A DNA stretch of 64,000 bases from Pseudocalidococcus sp964653145 (GTDB taxonomy: Bacteria; Cyanobacteriota; Cyanobacteriia; Thermosynechococcales; Thermosynechococcaceae): positions 1 through 64,000 of the forward strand of contig CAZZCG010000004.1 of assembly GCA_964653145.1 (NCBI GenBank). The letters are read 5' to 3'. The stretch's first letter is position 1. Each line of letters opens with the position of its first letter. Of the stretch, positions 60,947 to 64,000 are shown one piece after another. The position numbers and the translations under genes were made by a program. The notes under the pieces were generated by a model. That model had not been told where the DNA came from and did not search any database. It saw only the letters and a list, made by a program, of their open reading frames with translations.

Positions 60947-62308
60947 TTAGAACTGCTGGGGAACAAATTTCCGCCAATCATCCCCAACCCGAATGGTGAC
61001 ATCTGAGCCTAAACTGCCAGTGGCATTCACTTGGACTAAACTTTTGGCCACCGACCCTAAGCCAAAATCAATCAGGAGGGCCTCTGCTGCTTCTCGGTCT
61101 CCCTGCTGGGCAATAATTTGTGTGGTTTCTTCTATTTGCGTCCAGTCGGAGTCCAAATAAACATTGCGGTAATTTTGGGCAATTAAATAGTCGGCAATGG
61201 CTTGGGCAGCATGATCACTGGTGGCTGCATTTTGAATCGCGATTTTCAATCCACGCAGATCTACCATCTCGCCGGAACTCCAGCGCCAATCCTTGTCAAA
61301 AAAGTGACGATCCACAAGCCGATCCGTTGCCTCGTAGTCCACAAGCCAATAACTGGCATCATAGCCATCGCCACTGAAGCGTCCCGGTAGGAGGAGCATA
61401 TTTAAGTTTGAGGATGCCCCCAGGCCAAATTGGAGCATGGCCATCATTTCCCCAAAGCTGAGATCCGTATCCACATACTTCTGCATCACCTGATAGAGCT
61501 GGGGGAGCTTGGCCAGCATCATCGGGTTTGTCATTTTATTTTGTAAGGCTTTTAATAAAATCTGTTGTCGTTGGGCCCGGCCAATATCTCCAAGGCCATC
61601 GTACCGAAATCGGGCAAACCCCTCCGCTTGTTCACCATTAAGGGTTTGTAAGCCAGGCTGAAGATCGATGTAGAGCTTTTGGGTATGGTCTGTGTATTCC
61701 ATGCGAACTGGGACATTGACTTCAACGCCCCCAACTAAGTCCACCAATTCCCGAAAGGCCTCGGTACTAATCCGGACATAGCGGTCAATGGGAACATAGT
61801 TGAGGGTGCGGCTAACCACCTGAGAGGCCAGGGGCGCGCCACCAAAAACATTAGCCGAGTTGATTTTTTGCATTCCATAGCCTGGAATCTCGACCCGACT
61901 ATCCCGGGGAATGCTGAGGACGGTAATGCTTTCGGTTTCTGGGTTTAATCGGGCTACTAAAATTGTGTCACTGCGGCCATCTAGGGAACTGCGACTAAAG
62001 CCCACCTCTCCCGGTTCTAAATCAACGCCCATGACCAAAATATTGACCGGTCGCCCCAGGCCATACTGAAAACTGCGCCCGACAAATTCACTGAAGGAAG
62101 GTGCCATTTCGCCATTATCCTGACGGAACGGGGCCATCAGCGAAACCGTAACTCCAGCGGCCATGGAAAGGGCGGACACACCTAAAAAGGCCATCCCCCA
62201 TCCCAAAAAATTCCAAGCAGAGCGGCGACGGGGAGGCATCATCATGGCCTGGGATGAACGGGGACGGTTGGCACTTTTTGGGGAACGGGATTTGGATGAT
62301 GCAGCCAA
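60947..62308 (-). CDS. LytR-CpsA-Psr (LCP) family cell-wall ligase
   Basis: A 453-residue membrane protein with a basic cytoplasmic N-terminus (about 45 residues), one span (about 32-58), then the LCP domain: NILVMGVDLEPGE, SDTILVARLNPET, SIPRDSRVEIPGYG and GGVEVNVPVRMEY. The FARFRYDGLGDIGRAQRQQ signature with Arg and Asp residues that bind the polyprenyl pyrophosphate is intact. A LytR_C domain (about 355-445) forms the end. LCP proteins transfer glycopolymers to peptidoglycan. Confidence 0.92.
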   Translation of the reverse strand: MAASSKSRSPKSANRPRSSQAMMMPPRRRSAWNFLGWGMAFLGVSALSMAAGVTVSLMAPFRQDNGEMAPSFSEFVGRSFQYGLGRPVNILVMGVDLEPGEVGFSRSSLDGRSDTILVARLNPETESITVLSIPRDSRVEIPGYGMQKINSANVFGGAPLASQVVSRTLNYVPIDRYVRISTEAFRELVDLVGGVEVNVPVRMEYTDHTQKLYIDLQPGLQTLNGEQAEGFARFRYDGLGDIGRAQRQQILLKALQNKMTNPMMLAKLPQLYQVMQKYVDTDLSFGEMMAMLQFGLGASSNLNMLLLPGRFSGDGYDASYWLVDYEATDRLVDRHFFDKDWRWSSGEMVDLRGLKIAIQNAATSDHAAQAIADYLIAQNYRNVYLDSDWTQIEETTQIIAQQGDREAAEALLIDFGLGSVAKSLVQVNATGSLGSDVTIRVGDDWRKFVPQQF

Positions 62309-62797
62309 GGGGACAACCTCTGAAGTCTAGGGTGAGTGGGAGATGGGTTTAGGGGAGGCAGGGTTGAATGGAACAACTTTAAATGACTGTTGATGGTGGG
62401 ATGAGAAATTCTTGAATTTAATCGTCAGCAGTGGTGGGGGGAAAGTTCCTTGCGAGTGGGAGAGTTTTTAAATTGGCACAGGGCCAGTTCGTGGTGCCGA
62501 TCATTGACTAGCAATTTCTGAGTCGCTCCCTGATGTTCCGGATGTTCGCAATTAAGTACCAATCCTCATTAGATTTAGTAAGCCATTATACCTAGGGGAT
62601 ATTGTAAAAGATTCAGTCAACTCCAGGCCAAAGCCCATGGGTATCTTCCCTGCCATGCAAAATTTCTTGATCTGGGAAGTAATCGCTGTAAATCGCATCA
62701 CTCCAGGGAACAATAGTTATTTCAAATTTGGATGCTGGGAAGGTCTCCGAAACCGATACACTTAGTTCGTACCGTGGGTGGATATTAATCAAGTTCT
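62309..62797. other. Intergenic, no recognised gene
   Basis: About 490 bp between the divergent LCP gene and the sugar-nucleotide transferase. It should hold both promoters. I find no RNA gene, repeat or recognisable coding frame. AT-rich spots near 62560-62605 are the best promoter candidates. Confidence 0.6.
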
Positions 62798-63757
62798 ATG
62801 CAGGCTGTGATCATTGCTGGGGGGAAGGGAACGCGCATGGCACCGCTGACCCAAATCACGCCCAAACCGATGTTGCCATTTCTAGATCGTCCATTCTTGG
62901 CCTGGATGGTGGAGCGCTGTCGGGCCGTGGGCATTACGGATATTTTAATTAACGTCCATTACCAATCCCATCAGATTGAAGAGTACTTTGGCGATGGCCA
63001 GGCCTGGGACGTGCAAATTCGCTATCTTCGTGAGGATTCTCCCCTGGACACCGCCGGAGCGATGAAACTGGCAGAACCGTATTTTTCCGGTGACTCATTG
63101 CTGGTTTTTAACGCTGATATCTTGACGGACTTGGATTTACTCGCCTTAATTGACTGTCATCGGCAAGCCCAGGCCCAGGCCACCTTGGCCCTCACGCGGG
63201 TTACAAATCCCACTGCCTTTGGCCTGGTTGAACTCCATTCCCCTGCGACCGACGTGAACCGAGTGGTGGCCTTTCGGGAAAAACCAACCCCAGAACAAGC
63301 CGCTGCCCTTGGCATTGACACGGTTAACGCCGGTACCTATGTCCTCGAGCCAGAAATTTTTGCTGCCTACGCCCATGGCGAACCCTTGAGTTTTGAGCGC
63401 ACGGTGTTTCCCAATCTTTTAGCAGCACAAAAGACGATGGCGGGCTATGTTTGGGAGGGCTATTGGCAAGACCTAGGAACACCCCAGAAATACTATCAAG
63501 CCCACCTCGATAGCTTGGCTGGAGAAATGCCCTATCCCATTGCTGACCAGGCCTGGGAATTATCACCACAGGTTTGGGTGGCCAAATCTGCCGACATCCA
63601 TGCCGATGCTCAGGTATGCGGCCCGACCTATGTTGGCGAGCAGGTCAAATTAGGGCCTGGGGCAGTCATTCCGTCCGGAACCGTAATTGGCAAGGCTTCC
63701 TATGTCAATCGTCCCTTAGAACCTGGGATTTATCCGGCCGGCACCCTAGCCCTCTAG
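62798..63757 (+). CDS. Sugar-nucleotide pyrophosphorylase (NTP transferase)
   Basis: A 319-residue nucleotidyltransferase that makes an NDP-sugar from a sugar-1-phosphate. The signature GGKGTRMAPLTQITPKPMLP occupies residues 8-27. Then come NVHYQSHQIEEYFGDG, FNADILTDLDLLA and FREKPTPEQ. A short left-handed-helix-like C-terminus (ADAQVCGPTYVGEQVKLGPG) contains hexapeptide-type turns. It could be a mannose-1-phosphate guanylyltransferase or a glucose-1-phosphate transferase; the family alone does not decide. It supplies polysaccharide synthesis, consistent with the LCP gene nearby. Confidence 0.88.
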   Translation: MQAVIIAGGKGTRMAPLTQITPKPMLPFLDRPFLAWMVERCRAVGITDILINVHYQSHQIEEYFGDGQAWDVQIRYLREDSPLDTAGAMKLAEPYFSGDSLLVFNADILTDLDLLALIDCHRQAQAQATLALTRVTNPTAFGLVELHSPATDVNRVVAFREKPTPEQAAALGIDTVNAGTYVLEPEIFAAYAHGEPLSFERTVFPNLLAAQKTMAGYVWEGYWQDLGTPQKYYQAHLDSLAGEMPYPIADQAWELSPQVWVAKSADIHADAQVCGPTYVGEQVKLGPGAVIPSGTVIGKASYVNRPLEPGIYPAGTLAL

Positions 63758-63796
63758 CCTCCAACTGATTCCCCTGGATCAGCCCCCAGAGGAGAT

Positions 63797-64000
63797 TTAA
63801 TCTAGGGTTGGCGGCATGGTGGGCAAATAGATCGTGGCCTGGGTTCCTGCTTCAGAACTTGAGCAGATCTCCAGATAACCTTGATGGGCGGACAAAATTC
63901 GCTCCACGATTGCCAGACCCAGGCCCGTGCCACCGGGTTTACGGGAATAAAAGGGCTGGGTTAACTTTTCCAGTTCCGTGGCCGGGATGGTTTCGCCCCA
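63797..64000 (-). CDS. Sensor histidine kinase, C-terminal end (partial)
   Basis: The minus frame is open to the window edge. The 67 residues end TIYLPTMPPTLD. The HATPase G2 box GGTGLGLAIVERIL and the preceding FYSRKPGG are intact, matching the PAS-kinase type that ends in the ATPase domain. The rest lies beyond the window. Confidence 0.85.
   Translation of the reverse strand, partial: WGETIPATELEKLTQPFYSRKPGGTGLGLAIVERILSAHQGYLEICSSSEAGTQATIYLPTMPPTLD

Noticed and set aside
62728..62952. A 74-codon plus frame across the start of the nucleotidyltransferase
   Set aside because: It overlaps the recognised GGKGTRM start in another frame and has no ribosome site.
1..64000. HIP1 octamer GCGATCGC as the main iterated palindrome
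   Set aside because: I did not notice clear copies while reading; near-matches such as GGCGATCGAGG occur, but the abundant word here is CAGGCC/GGCCTG.

Overview
The window is a 64 kb piece of a cyanobacterial chromosome. The evidence is the set of lineage-typical genes: a divergent cyanobacterial Hfq, the kinase SpkB, ClpC, an Rcp1-type response regulator, a DesC-type desaturase, NDH-2, and short cyanobacteria-only families (DUF3134-, DUF3146- and TIGR02652-like). GC content looks moderate. The palindrome HIP1 (GCGATCGC) is not conspicuous, but CAGGCC/GGCCTG (often CCAGGCCTGG) recurs everywhere. The gene complement suggests a unicellular Thermosynechococcus/Synechococcus PCC 6312-like organism; that placement is inference. 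I see no rRNA, tRNA, CRISPR array, prophage or insertion sequence. Genes are densely packed on both strands and most intergenic gaps are short.

0-12 kb: a partial proline-rich membrane protein, dapB, a dehydratase plus redoxin/2-oxoglutarate oxygenase pair, a remnant of a cbiX-like gene before a coiled-coil protein, and mraY. On the minus strand follow a run with yqeK, rsfS, rplI, dnaB and minDE. Downstream of minE lies an unlisted single-span microprotein whose stop overlaps a GTG start of a sugar ABC permease.

12-24 kb: the spkB kinase, a prokaryotic pentameric ligand-gated ion channel placed 2 bp after tldD, a family-10-like glycosyl hydrolase, an alpha/beta hydrolase, lepB, a short-chain dehydrogenase remnant, a DUF697 membrane protein and rpmF.

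24-36 kb: a sugar-type ABC ATPase with an insertion, a PfkB kinase, small membrane proteins, desC, an AEC transporter, rlmD, an orphan sensor kinase and ppsA.

36-42 kb: a compact signalling operon: REC-LOV-GGDEF-EAL protein with all photochemical and catalytic residues visible, then a histidine kinase, then an Rcp1-like regulator, closed by a clear terminator. NDH-2 and an SH3 protein follow.

42-64 kb: plsY, cobD overlapping a 588-residue protein of unknown family, glgP with its terminator, a histidine kinase whose ATPase domain looks degenerate, aat overlapping a large secreted nuclease, a CheY-like regulator, an M61 peptidase, clpC, a decayed alpha/beta hydrolase, hfq, an LCP-family cell-wall ligase, a sugar-nucleotide transferase and the end of another histidine kinase.

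Much of the window is housekeeping (cell wall, division, replication, translation quality, carbon storage). The items most worth attention are the blue-light c-di-GMP operon, the ion channel with tldD, the coupled microprotein, the 588-residue orphan and the three gene remnants.
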